Source of the DNA: DASQHM01 sp035632095 | Lineage (GTDB): Bacteria > Pseudomonadota > Alphaproteobacteria > Ferrovibrionales > Ferrovibrionaceae | Assembly (NCBI GenBank): GCA_035632095.1 | Contig: DASQHM010000164.1 | Coordinates: forward strand, 1-13,167 | Direction of reading: 5' to 3' | DNA: 13,167 bases | The notes under the pieces: model-generated | Databases searched by the model: none | Seen by the model: only the letters and a program-made list of their open reading frames with translations | Told to the model about the DNA's origin: nothing | In this document: positions 1-6,129 of the stretch, in pieces | How positions within the stretch are numbered: position 1 is the first letter of the stretch | How the letters are laid out: the number at the start of each line of letters is the position of its first letter | Program-made: the position numbers and the translations under genes

Positions 1-1416
1 AACTATCTCGCGCGCCTCGCGGCGTCGCTTGAGTCCAACGGCTTCGATGGACAGATCCTGATCGTGCAGTCGAACGGCGGGGTCATGACCGTCGAGACCG
101 CGCGGCGCCTGCCGATCCGCACGGCGCTCTCCGGCCCGGCGGCAGGCGTGATCGCCGCCGCCCATATCGCCACGACCGCCGGCTTTCCCAATGTCATCAC
201 CTGCGACATGGGCGGCACCAGCTTCGACGTCTCCCTGGTGGCCGGCGGCGAAAGCGCGCTCGCGCCGCAAATCTCGATCGATTTCGGCTTGGTGGTCCGC
301 ACGCCGATGATTGAGATCACCACCATTGGCGCAGGCGGCGGATCCATCGCCTGGGTCGACCGCGGCGGTTTGCTGCAAGTGGGACCTGAATCGGCGGGCT
401 CGGAACCGGGTCCGGTCTGCTACGGCCTCGGCGCGGAACGGCCGACCGTGACGGATGCCAACCTCGTCCTCGGCCGCATCAATGCCGAACGCCCGATCGG
501 CGGCAAGCTCGCTCGCCTCGATACCGGCGCGGCGCGCCGGGCCATCAAACGGACAATCGGCGAGCCGCTCGGCCTCGAAGACATTGGCGCCGCCGAAGCG
601 ATCGTGCGCGTCGCCAACGCCCGCATGGCCGGCGCCATTCGAGTGGTCTCGATCGAGCGGGGCTACAACCCCAGGCAATTCGCCGCCATGCCTTTCGGCG
701 GCGGCGGCGCGCTGCATGCCGGCGCCCTGATCAAGGAAGTCGGCCTCGCGCGGGCCGTGGTCCCGCGCTTTCCGGGCATCACCAGCGCGCTCGGCTGCGT
801 GATCGCCGATATGCGCCATGATTTCGTGCAAACCATCAACCAGCTTCTGGAACAGCTCGATGTGCGGGCGCTCGACGCCGCGATGGTGCGCCTCGGCCGC
901 GAAGGACTTAGCCTGCTGGAGCGCGCCGATGTGCGGTTCGGCGCGCTCGACTGTCTGTTCGAGCTCGATATGTCCTACGTGGGCCAGACGCACACCGTGG
1001 CGGCCGCATTGCCCGTCCAGCTGACGGGCGGCACAACGGGCGTCACGCGCGAGATCATCCGAACCGCGTTCGAGACACGCTATCGCGAAACCTATAGCCG
1101 CCTGCTCGAAGGCATCGACATCCGCGTTCTCAACTTGCGGGTCGCGGCGATCGGCCGGCGGCCGAAATTCGATCTGGCGTTGCTTGCGCCGGCCGCAGAC
1201 GCAAGCTTGGAACGTGCCGGACGCGGCAGCCGCCAGGTCTATGTGGACGGAGCGTGGCATGAGGCGAGGGTCTATGAGCGGCTAGATCTGCCGGTGGGCG
1301 CTCGCATCCAAGGCCCGGCGCTGCTCGAACAGCCGGACGCCACGATCTTCGTCGAACCCGATCTGCAAGGCGACGTCGACCGCTTCGGCAATTTCATCAT
1401 TTCGCGGAGAGGCTAG
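1..1416 (+). CDS. Hydantoinase A / oxoprolinase-family protein, 5'-truncated by window edge
   Basis: The reading frame is open from base 1 and stops at TAG 1414-1416, giving 471 residues of the C-terminal part. Family members are about 680-700 residues, so roughly 220 N-terminal residues lie outside the window. The actin-like ATPase core is clear: QSNGGVM, then SGPAAGV, then CDMGGTSFDVSLV (phosphate-binding DMGGTS) and IGAGGGSIAWVD. The typical PGPVCYG and TVTDANLVLGRI blocks follow. The C-terminal Hydant_A-like segment ends with GPALLEQPDATIFVEPDL. In the family, HyuA-type subunits couple ATP hydrolysis to opening or carboxylating cyclic amides or ketones (hydantoin, 5-oxoproline, acetone, acetophenone), usually with a HyuB partner. 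No HyuB gene lies downstream, so it may be upstream of the window. The gene sits 2 bp before the next one, so they are probably cotranscribed. The substrate cannot be read from the sequence. Confidence 0.93.
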   Translation, partial: NYLARLAASLESNGFDGQILIVQSNGGVMTVETARRLPIRTALSGPAAGVIAAAHIATTAGFPNVITCDMGGTSFDVSLVAGGESALAPQISIDFGLVVRTPMIEITTIGAGGGSIAWVDRGGLLQVGPESAGSEPGPVCYGLGAERPTVTDANLVLGRINAERPIGGKLARLDTGAARRAIKRTIGEPLGLEDIGAAEAIVRVANARMAGAIRVVSIERGYNPRQFAAMPFGGGGALHAGALIKEVGLARAVVPRFPGITSALGCVIADMRHDFVQTINQLLEQLDVRALDAAMVRLGREGLSLLERADVRFGALDCLFELDMSYVGQTHTVAAALPVQLTGGTTGVTREIIRTAFETRYRETYSRLLEGIDIRVLNLRVAAIGRRPKFDLALLAPAADASLERAGRGSRQVYVDGAWHEARVYERLDLPVGARIQGPALLEQPDATIFVEPDLQGDVDRFGNFIISRRG

Positions 1417-1418
1417 AC

Positions 1419-2036
1419 ATGGCGGAGCCCGGCTTCGATCCCAGACGCGTGGCGCTAGTCCTCGTCGATCTGCAGAACGACTTCGTGCACCCCGAAGGCG
1501 CCTATGCCGCGCGGGGCAACCTGAATTCCGCCGAACTGTCCGCCCTGCCCGGTCGGCTCAAGCCCGTGGCCAAGGCCATGCGAGACGCCGGCGGTTGGAT
1601 CGTCTCGACCCATTTCACGCTCGTGCCCGGCAAGGGCGGCGAGCCGTTCATCTCCGATCACTTGAAGCGCTTGCGTCCGTTCCTCCGCAAGGGGGATTTC
1701 GCGCCGGGCAGCTTCGGCCAAGCCCTCGTCGAGGAACTGCGCCCGGCGGATCTGTCGGTGGAGAAGGTGGCGTTCTCGGCCTTCTATCAAAGCCGGCTGG
1801 AATTCGTGCTGCGGAAGGCTCGGATCGAGACGCTGATCTTCGCCGGCATCGTCACCAACGGCGGCGTCGAATCGACCGTGCGCGACGCCCATGTGCGCGA
1901 TTTCCACTGCCACGTCTTGCGGGACGGTTGCGCCGCGTTCTCCCAAGCCGTGCACGACGCCTGCCTGGTCTCGCTCGGCACCGTCGCCCGGCTGTTGACC
2001 TGCGAGGAACTGATCGCGGAACTGCGCCGGCCGTGA
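1419..2036 (+). CDS. Isochorismatase-fold (cysteine hydrolase superfamily) protein lacking the catalytic Cys
   Basis: This 205-residue cytosolic protein has the usual length of the isochorismatase-like family (maleamate amidohydrolase, N-carbamoylsarcosine amidase, nicotinamidase, PhzD/EntB). The start ATG at 1419 has the Shine-Dalgarno sequence GGAGAGG (1406-1412) 6 nt upstream. The motif VLVDLQNDF supplies the catalytic Asp (D17), and the Lys of the triad is K116 in VEKVAFSAF. The block that normally reads TNxCVESTVRDA reads TNGGVESTVRDA here, so the nucleophile position is Gly149 (codon GGC, 1863-1865). Amidases of this fold need that cysteine. The isochorismatases PhzD and EntB have Gly at the matching place and hydrolyse a vinyl ether without a covalent step. 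A hydrolase of PhzD-like mechanism or a non-amidase role is therefore more likely than an amidohydrolase. It lies between the HyuA-type gene and the flavoprotein in one operon. Confidence 0.9.
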   Translation: MAEPGFDPRRVALVLVDLQNDFVHPEGAYAARGNLNSAELSALPGRLKPVAKAMRDAGGWIVSTHFTLVPGKGGEPFISDHLKRLRPFLRKGDFAPGSFGQALVEELRPADLSVEKVAFSAFYQSRLEFVLRKARIETLIFAGIVTNGGVESTVRDAHVRDFHCHVLRDGCAAFSQAVHDACLVSLGTVARLLTCEELIAELRRP

Positions 2037-3430
2037 GCGTGCTTCCGGCCGAGGGAGTGACTTTCGACGCGCATGTGCCCGTTGCCATTGTCGGCGCGGG
2101 CGCCTGCGGCCTGATCGCGGCGCTCGCCGCCCACGACGGCGGGGCCGAGGCGGTCGTCTTCGAGCGCGACGCCAGCCCTTCCGGCTCGACAGCTCTTTCC
2201 TCGGGCCTGATACCCGCCGCCGGAACCCGCTTCCAAACTGCGAAAGGCATCGAGGATTCGGCCGAGCTGCTGCTGGCCGACATTCAGCGCAAGGCGCACG
2301 GCCGGGCCGATCCGGTAGTGGCCGAAGCGGTCGCGCGGGCTTCAGCCGAAACCATCGAGTGGTTGATCGACCGCCATGGCCTGGAGTTCGTGCTGCAGGA
2401 CAGCTTTCTCTATCCCGGACATAGCGCGTTCCGCATGCACGCCCATCCCCGCAAAACCGGAGCCGCGCTGCTCGGAGCCCTGCTGGACGCAGCGCGTCGC
2501 GCCGGCGTCGACATCGTCACCAGCGCCCATGTCCGCGATCTCTTTGCGAGCTCGAATGGCCGCGTGCGTGGCCTGGCATTAAGGCGCCCGCACGGAAGCG
2601 AGGAGCGCATCGGTTGCGATGCCCTTGTGCTTGCCTGCAACGGCTATGGCGGCAATCGGGAGATGGTCAAGCGCTACATCCCGGAGATGGCCGACGCCTT
2701 GTACTTCGGTCATGCCGGCAATCAGGGAGACGCGGTGCGTTGGGGCGTGGCGCTCGGCGGCGTCGCGAAGCATATGGGCGCCTATCAGGGCCACGGCTCG
2801 GTCGCCCATCCGCACGCGATCCTGATCACCTGGGCAACCATGATGGAGGGCGGCATTCAGGTGAACGCAAAGGGCGAGCGCTTCTCCAACGAGCATCTGG
2901 GCTATTCCGAACAGGCGATGGCCGTGCTGGCCCAGCCGGGCCGCGTGGCCTGGTCCATCTTCAATCGGCATGCCTGCGAGATTGCCGGCGAGTTCGAGGA
3001 TTTTCGCGAGGCCGAAGCCGCCGGCGCCATCCATCGGGCCGAGAGCGTTTCCGGCCTCGCCGCCCTGACGGGAATCCCCGAGAGCGCCCTGCTCCGCACT
3101 CTCGGCGAGATCGAACGCTACCGGCGCGGCGAAGCGAACGATCCGTTCGGGCGCGACTTCACCGGCAGGACGCCGCTCGATGCGCCCTATTTCGCCGTAA
3201 AAGTGACCGGCGCGCTGTTCCATACCCAGGGCGGCTTGGTGATCGATCGGGCCGCGCGGGTCCTGCGCGCCGACGGCACAGGGCTGCCCAATCTGTTTGC
3301 CGGCGGCGGCGCCGCCTGCGGCGTGTCCGGGCCCGACGTGGCCGGCTACCTGTCCGGCAACGGCCTGCTGACCGCGGTCAACCTTGGCCGCATCGCGGGC
3401 GAGAGCGCGGCAGCGACGTTTGCCAAGTAG
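2033..3430 (+). CDS. FAD-dependent oxidoreductase, fumarate reductase / 3-ketosteroid dehydrogenase superfamily
   Basis: The chosen start is GTG 2033, which overlaps the upstream TGA in a 4-bp GTGA and gives 465 residues. The frame is open further upstream, but that stretch lies inside the hydrolase gene and has no flavoprotein homology. The FAD dinucleotide-binding motif is GAGACG at residues 21-26, followed by VVFERD, where E44 would contact the ADP ribose, and SGSTALSSGLIPAAGT. The middle part holds LVLACNGYGGN and GGIQVNAKGERFSNE. The C-terminal FAD loop is LPNLFAGGGAACGVSGP with GYLSGNGLLTA. This is the FAD_binding_2 arrangement of tricarballylate dehydrogenase, fumarate reductase flavoprotein and ketosteroid delta-1-dehydrogenase. 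No signal peptide is visible, so it should be cytosolic. It would oxidise a C-C bond or reduce an enoate. The substrate is unknown, and the tight coupling suggests it acts in the same pathway as the two genes before it. Confidence 0.92.
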   Translation: MSVLPAEGVTFDAHVPVAIVGAGACGLIAALAAHDGGAEAVVFERDASPSGSTALSSGLIPAAGTRFQTAKGIEDSAELLLADIQRKAHGRADPVVAEAVARASAETIEWLIDRHGLEFVLQDSFLYPGHSAFRMHAHPRKTGAALLGALLDAARRAGVDIVTSAHVRDLFASSNGRVRGLALRRPHGSEERIGCDALVLACNGYGGNREMVKRYIPEMADALYFGHAGNQGDAVRWGVALGGVAKHMGAYQGHGSVAHPHAILITWATMMEGGIQVNAKGERFSNEHLGYSEQAMAVLAQPGRVAWSIFNRHACEIAGEFEDFREAEAAGAIHRAESVSGLAALTGIPESALLRTLGEIERYRRGEANDPFGRDFTGRTPLDAPYFAVKVTGALFHTQGGLVIDRAARVLRADGTGLPNLFAGGGAACGVSGPDVAGYLSGNGLLTAVNLGRIAGESAAATFAK

Positions 3431-3452
3431 GGGATTCGAGGATATTCCCCTA
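3428..3452 (+). terminator. Weak hairpin overlapping the flavoprotein stop codon
   Basis: The arms TAGGGGA (3428-3434) and TCCCCTA (3446-3452) pair over 7 bp with an 11-nt loop. A second short hairpin follows directly (TCCCG 3456-3460 with CGGGA 3468-3472). No long T-run follows, so this is only a possible end for the catabolic operon before the membrane-protein pair. Confidence 0.3.
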
Positions 3453-3552
3453 TATTCCCGACGTAGCCGGGACGTGGACCAAAGACGAGTTCGAAACGGG
3501 GTGAACGCAAGAGCGAGCCTCGCCGAAACGCACATCGCTGGAGGGCTGGACA

Positions 3553-3864
3553 ATGGAGCACGCACGAAAGGACGAACCGAACGCCGCCGCGACGCCCGAT
3601 GTCGAGCAACTTATGAAGGACATCGCATCGCTTCGTCGCGAATTCTCGAACCTGGTGGATCACATGAAAGCCGGTGCCAGCGACACCGCGCGCGCATCCG
3701 CCGAGCAGCTTGGCGATAGGGCGCGCGTTGTCTACGACAAGCTGGCCGCTGACGCCGACCGATCGGCCAAGGCGATCGCCCGGCAGGTCGAGGAGCAGCC
3801 CTTGCTCAGCCTGCTGATTGCGTTCGCCGTCGGCTTCGTGGCAAGCCGCTTACTGTCACGCTGA
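3553..3864 (+). CDS. DUF883 / ElaB-YqjD-like membrane-anchored small protein
   Basis: This is a 103-residue protein. The start ATG at 3553 has a good Shine-Dalgarno sequence, GGAGGG at 3540-3545, with a 7-nt spacer. The N-terminal 80 residues are hydrophilic, Ala- and charge-rich and helical, with repeated amphipathic segments (VEQLMKDIASLRREFSNLVDH, then SAEQLGDRARVVYDKLAADADRSAKAIARQ). The C-terminus is a single membrane anchor (about residues 83-100, PLLSLLIAFAVGFVASRLL) ending in SR. This layout, with a long helix before a Pro-led C-terminal anchor, is that of the DUF883 family. Its E. coli members YqjD and ElaB bind ribosomes at the inner membrane in stationary phase. The next gene starts 5 bp downstream and encodes a YqjE-like protein, the same pairing as in E. 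coli. A stress or stationary-phase role is inferred from family only. Confidence 0.8.
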   Translation: MEHARKDEPNAAATPDVEQLMKDIASLRREFSNLVDHMKAGASDTARASAEQLGDRARVVYDKLAADADRSAKAIARQVEEQPLLSLLIAFAVGFVASRLLSR

Positions 3865-3869
3865 ACATC

Positions 3870-4295
3870 ATGGCGGCAGTCGACGGATTGATGGCGGTGC
3901 TGAACGTTCTGACCCGCGGCGGACTGGCGCGCGGACGCGCCGCGGCGCGGCGGATCGCGCTCGCGGCTGTCTGCTTTGCTCTGGCCGGTCTTGCGGCCTT
4001 GGGCGTATGCGGCTTTGCCGTCGCGGTGCTGTGGATTCTCGTGCTGCCGCACGTCGGATCTCTCGGCGCGGCGTTGATTTGCGGCGGAAGCCTGTTGGCC
4101 CTGACGTTGCTGCTTTGCGTGCTGGCGCTCGTGTTCCTTCGGCGCGATCGCGCGCGCCAGCGGCCCGGCGCCGAAGCCGAAGCCCTATTGCCGGTGGTCG
4201 AAGCCCTTCTCCAGCTGAAGGATCAAAAGGGCGCGTTGCTGCTGGTGGCGCTGGCGGCGGGATTGGTGGCCGGCGGCGGCTCGAAAGGGAGATAG
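3870..4295 (+). CDS. YqjE / holin-X-like small inner-membrane protein
   Basis: This 141-residue protein is predicted to be integral to the inner membrane. Two strong hydrophobic segments lie at about residues 28-55 (IALAAVCFALAGLAALGVCG and on) and 62-86 (LGAALICGGSLLALTLLLCV and on), followed by the basic patch RRDRARQR. After an acidic helix (EAEALLPVVEALLQLKDQKG) comes a third, shorter hydrophobic stretch near the end (ALLLVALAAGLVAGG). Length, topology and its place 5 bp after a YqjD-like gene fit the YqjE/holin-X group, although no strong signature motif is visible and the assignment is by context. No clear Shine-Dalgarno sequence precedes ATG 3870, so translation is probably coupled to the upstream gene. 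An alternative in-frame start is ATG 3891. Despite the family name there is no sign of phage genes here. Confidence 0.7.
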   Translation: MAAVDGLMAVLNVLTRGGLARGRAAARRIALAAVCFALAGLAALGVCGFAVAVLWILVLPHVGSLGAALICGGSLLALTLLLCVLALVFLRRDRARQRPGAEAEALLPVVEALLQLKDQKGALLLVALAAGLVAGGGSKGR

Positions 4296-4357
4296 CGCGC
4301 GCATTGCGACGAAAGAGACCGCGAAGAGAGGATTCGGTTGCGCGGCGGCTGTGGACA

Positions 4358-4387
4358 TTGACTGCCGTTTCGCGGCGAGACTATTCT
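4358..4387 (+). promoter_or_regulatory. Sigma70-like promoter of the PEBP gene
   Basis: A -35 box TTGACT (4358-4363, 5 of 6 consensus bases) and a -10 box TATTCT (4382-4387, 4 of 6) are separated by 18 bp. Transcription would start near 4394, leaving about 35 nt of leader before ATG 4429. This placement argues against the longer in-frame start at 4351, which would lie upstream of the -35 box. Confidence 0.55.
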
Positions 4388-4428
4388 CCCAGCACCGATG
4401 CAAATACATGTTCCAAGGGAGGGACAGC

Positions 4429-4998
4429 ATGCTTAAAAAAATCGTGTGTCTGGGGGGCGTCGCCATAGGCATGTTGGTCCTTGGCGCGGCGAGCGCAGCT
4501 GACATGGCGAAGATGAAGCTGAGCAGCCCCGACATCAAGGCGGGCGCCACGATCAGCGACGAGCAGGTATTCAACGGCTTTGGCTGCACCGGCGGCAATG
4601 TATCGCCTGCGTTGAGCTGGTCGGGCGCGCCGGCGGGAACCAAGAGCTTGGCGGTGACCGTCTACGATCCGGATGCGCCGACCGGCAGCGGCTTCTGGCA
4701 TTGGGTGGTGGTGAACATTCCGCCCGATGCCAAGGGTCTGGCGAAGAAGGCAGGCGACCTCAAAGCCAATTTGGCCCCGAAGGGCGCGTTGCAGACACGG
4801 ACCGACTTTGGCGCGCCTGGCTGGGGTGGGCCCTGCCCGCCGAAGGGCGACAAGCCGCATCGCTACGTGTTCACGGTGTTCGCGGTCGATGTCGATCACT
4901 TAGATGTGACCGCCGATACTTCGGCGGCAGTCGTCGGCTTCAACCTGCATTTCCACACCTTGGCCAAGGGAACGTTCACCGGCAAATACGGCCGCTGA
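4429..4998 (+). CDS. Secreted YbhB/YbcL-type PEBP-family protein (Raf kinase inhibitor-like)
   Basis: The chosen start is ATG 4429, preceded by AAGGGAGGG (4415-4423), giving 189 residues. A longer in-frame ATG at 4351 would bury the signal peptide. Residues 1-23 form a Sec signal peptide: KK, a hydrophobic core, and ASA before AD, so the mature protein should be periplasmic. The phosphatidylethanolamine-binding-protein fold is shown by CTGGNVSPALSW, the ligand-site DPDAP in VTVYDPDAPTGSG, FWHWVVVNIP, GWGGPCPPKGDKPHRYVFTVFAV and the late HFHTLAKGTFTGKY. Bacterial YbhB-like proteins are usually 150-190 residues, so this one is complete. Their biochemical role is poorly defined (ligand binding; some inhibit serine proteases). 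The gene is monocistronic, with its own promoter upstream and a strong hairpin downstream, and is unlikely to belong to the neighbouring catabolic set. Confidence 0.93.
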   Translation: MLKKIVCLGGVAIGMLVLGAASAADMAKMKLSSPDIKAGATISDEQVFNGFGCTGGNVSPALSWSGAPAGTKSLAVTVYDPDAPTGSGFWHWVVVNIPPDAKGLAKKAGDLKANLAPKGALQTRTDFGAPGWGGPCPPKGDKPHRYVFTVFAVDVDHLDVTADTSAAVVGFNLHFHTLAKGTFTGKYGR

Positions 4999-5017
4999 AC
5001 CGCCTTGGCGCGTCAAA

Positions 5018-5047
5018 CGGCCGCCGGCATTGGTTTGCCGGCGGCCG
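5018..5047. terminator. Bidirectional hairpin between convergent PEBP and aldolase genes
   Basis: CGGCCGCCGGCA (5018-5029) pairs perfectly with TGCCGGCGGCCG (5036-5047): a 12-bp, mostly G-C stem with the 6-nt loop TTGGTT. It sits 20 bp after the PEBP stop and 62 bp after the minus-strand aldolase stop. The plus-strand RNA continues as AATTGCGUUUC and the minus-strand RNA as UUUGACGCG, so the U tracts are short in both directions. Position and stem strength still make a shared terminator the best reading. Confidence 0.65.
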
Positions 5048-5108
5048 AATTGCGTTTCGGCTAGATATTCTTCCGCATCGGCTCATGGCCGTGCCGGCCC
5101 CGACCGGA

Positions 5109-5894
5109 CTACAGCTTCAGTTCGCGGATGAATTTGGCCCGCGCCCCGCCGGCCGCCATCAGGAAACTGAAGTCATTTCCCGACAGCACCATGCGGACGC
5201 CCATGCCGATGTATTTCGCGAGGCCCGCTTCCGTGTAGACGCCACCCATGCCGGCCCATTTGCCGTGCTTGCGGCAGGCGGCGATCACCGTCGCGTAGGC
5301 GCGCTCGACATCGGGATGCATGAATTGAGCGGGCAGCCCCATCTCCATCGCCAGATCGTTGGTCCCGATCAGCAGCACGTCGATGCCTGGAACCGCCGCG
5401 ATGGCCTCCGCGTTCGCGATTGCCCGTGGCGTTTCCAACATGACAACCAGCAGCATATTGGCGTTGAACGCAGCGGCGGCTTCAGCGAGCGGAAGTGGCT
5501 GAAACGCGAACTGCGGCATGGCTCCGGCCACGGAGCGATGGCCAATGGGGGGATACTTCAACCGGTCGACCGCCTCGCGCGCCTCCTCGGCGCTATCCAC
5601 GTGCGGCATGACGATGCCGAAGGCGCCGCCGTCAAGCGCCCTGGTCGCCATGTCGTACTGCCGGTTCGGCACCCGGACTATGGGCGATATTCCCGCGCCA
5701 TTGGCCGCGACGGCGATCTGCACGGCGGTATCCAGAGTCATGGAATTGTGCTCGAGATCGATGAACAGCCAATCGAAACCGCACGTCCGCATAGCGGCGG
5801 CGATGTCGACGGTGCGCGCCTGGCGCAGACCGAGGCCGATGGCCAATTGGCCCGCCTTCAATCGTTCCCGTGCCGGATTGCTGACCTCGATCAA
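5109..5894 (-). CDS. HpcH/HpaI-type class II aldolase (2,4-dihydroxyhept-2-ene-dioate aldolase family)
   Basis: I place the start at TTG (complement of 5892-5894), giving 261 residues, the normal family length. It has the strong Shine-Dalgarno GGGAGGGG a few bases upstream, and the protein then begins just before the usual NPARERLKAGQ. An in-frame ATG start at 5942 or 5987 would add a low-complexity tail. The fold is a TIM barrel. The HpaI active-site residues are matched: His49 in IDLEHNSM, Arg74 in IVRVPN, metal ligands Glu154 in MLETPRA and Asp180 in GTNDLA, spaced as H45, R70, E149 and D175 in E. coli HpaI. The family cleaves 4-hydroxy-2-oxo acids to pyruvate and an aldehyde using a divalent metal. 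Such compounds arise after extradiol ring cleavage, which fits the dioxygenase gene nearby. It is divergent from the alpha-hydroxy-acid oxidase gene. The exact substrate is unknown. Confidence 0.92.
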   Translation of the reverse strand: MIEVSNPARERLKAGQLAIGLGLRQARTVDIAAAMRTCGFDWLFIDLEHNSMTLDTAVQIAVAANGAGISPIVRVPNRQYDMATRALDGGAFGIVMPHVDSAEEAREAVDRLKYPPIGHRSVAGAMPQFAFQPLPLAEAAAAFNANMLLVVMLETPRAIANAEAIAAVPGIDVLLIGTNDLAMEMGLPAQFMHPDVERAYATVIAACRKHGKWAGMGGVYTEAGLAKYIGMGVRMVLSGNDFSFLMAAGGARAKFIRELKL

Positions 5895-6019
5895 GATGCC
5901 CCTCCCGTCGCTGCATGGCTGCCTCCCGCGGGATGGCGCCATGGAATCACGATCCGCGACCGCGGCGAATTTCCGTATCGGCCGCAATCTCCACTGCCTA
6001 CAATATATCGGCGATTGGA

Positions 6020-6045
6020 CTGATGCATCGGTCCCGATACATCAG
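6020..6045. promoter_or_regulatory. 26-bp palindrome, candidate operator in the divergent promoter region
   Basis: The arms CTGATGCATCGG (6020-6031) and CCGATACATCAG (6034-6045) are inverted repeats matching at 11 of 12 positions around a 2-nt centre. The site lies in the 232-bp gap between the divergent aldolase and alpha-hydroxy-acid oxidase genes. A loose direct repeat, GGCGAT(T/C)GGA, begins at 6010 and again at 6045, flanking it. Symmetry, size and place fit binding of a dimeric repressor (GntR- or IclR-type regulators use such sites). No regulator gene is present in the window, so the protein is unknown. Confidence 0.5.
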
Positions 6046-6129
6046 GCGATCGGAGCGCGACGCAACCCTGAAAGCCGCAGCCATGGCGTCTCGCATTGCT
6101 GATAGTGTTCGCCGCCCGGAGACGCCGTG

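Noticed and set aside
1595..2032. Upstream in-frame extension of the flavoprotein frame
   Set aside because: It overlaps the hydrolase gene in another frame, reads as Arg-rich shadow sequence, and the GTG at 2033 gives a normal family N-terminus directly before the FAD motif.
2579..3565. Minus-strand open frame (328 codons) opposite the flavoprotein
   Set aside because: It is a shadow of the flavoprotein gene. Its translation shows no domain or plausible start signal.
3870..4295. Prophage holin
   Set aside because: Two to three membrane helices alone do not show this. There are no phage, endolysin or integrase genes, and the neighbour is a DUF883-type gene.
4351..4428. Longer N-terminus for the PEBP protein from ATG 4351
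   Set aside because: It would precede the -35 box of the best promoter and hide a clear signal peptide. ATG 4429 has a strong Shine-Dalgarno sequence.
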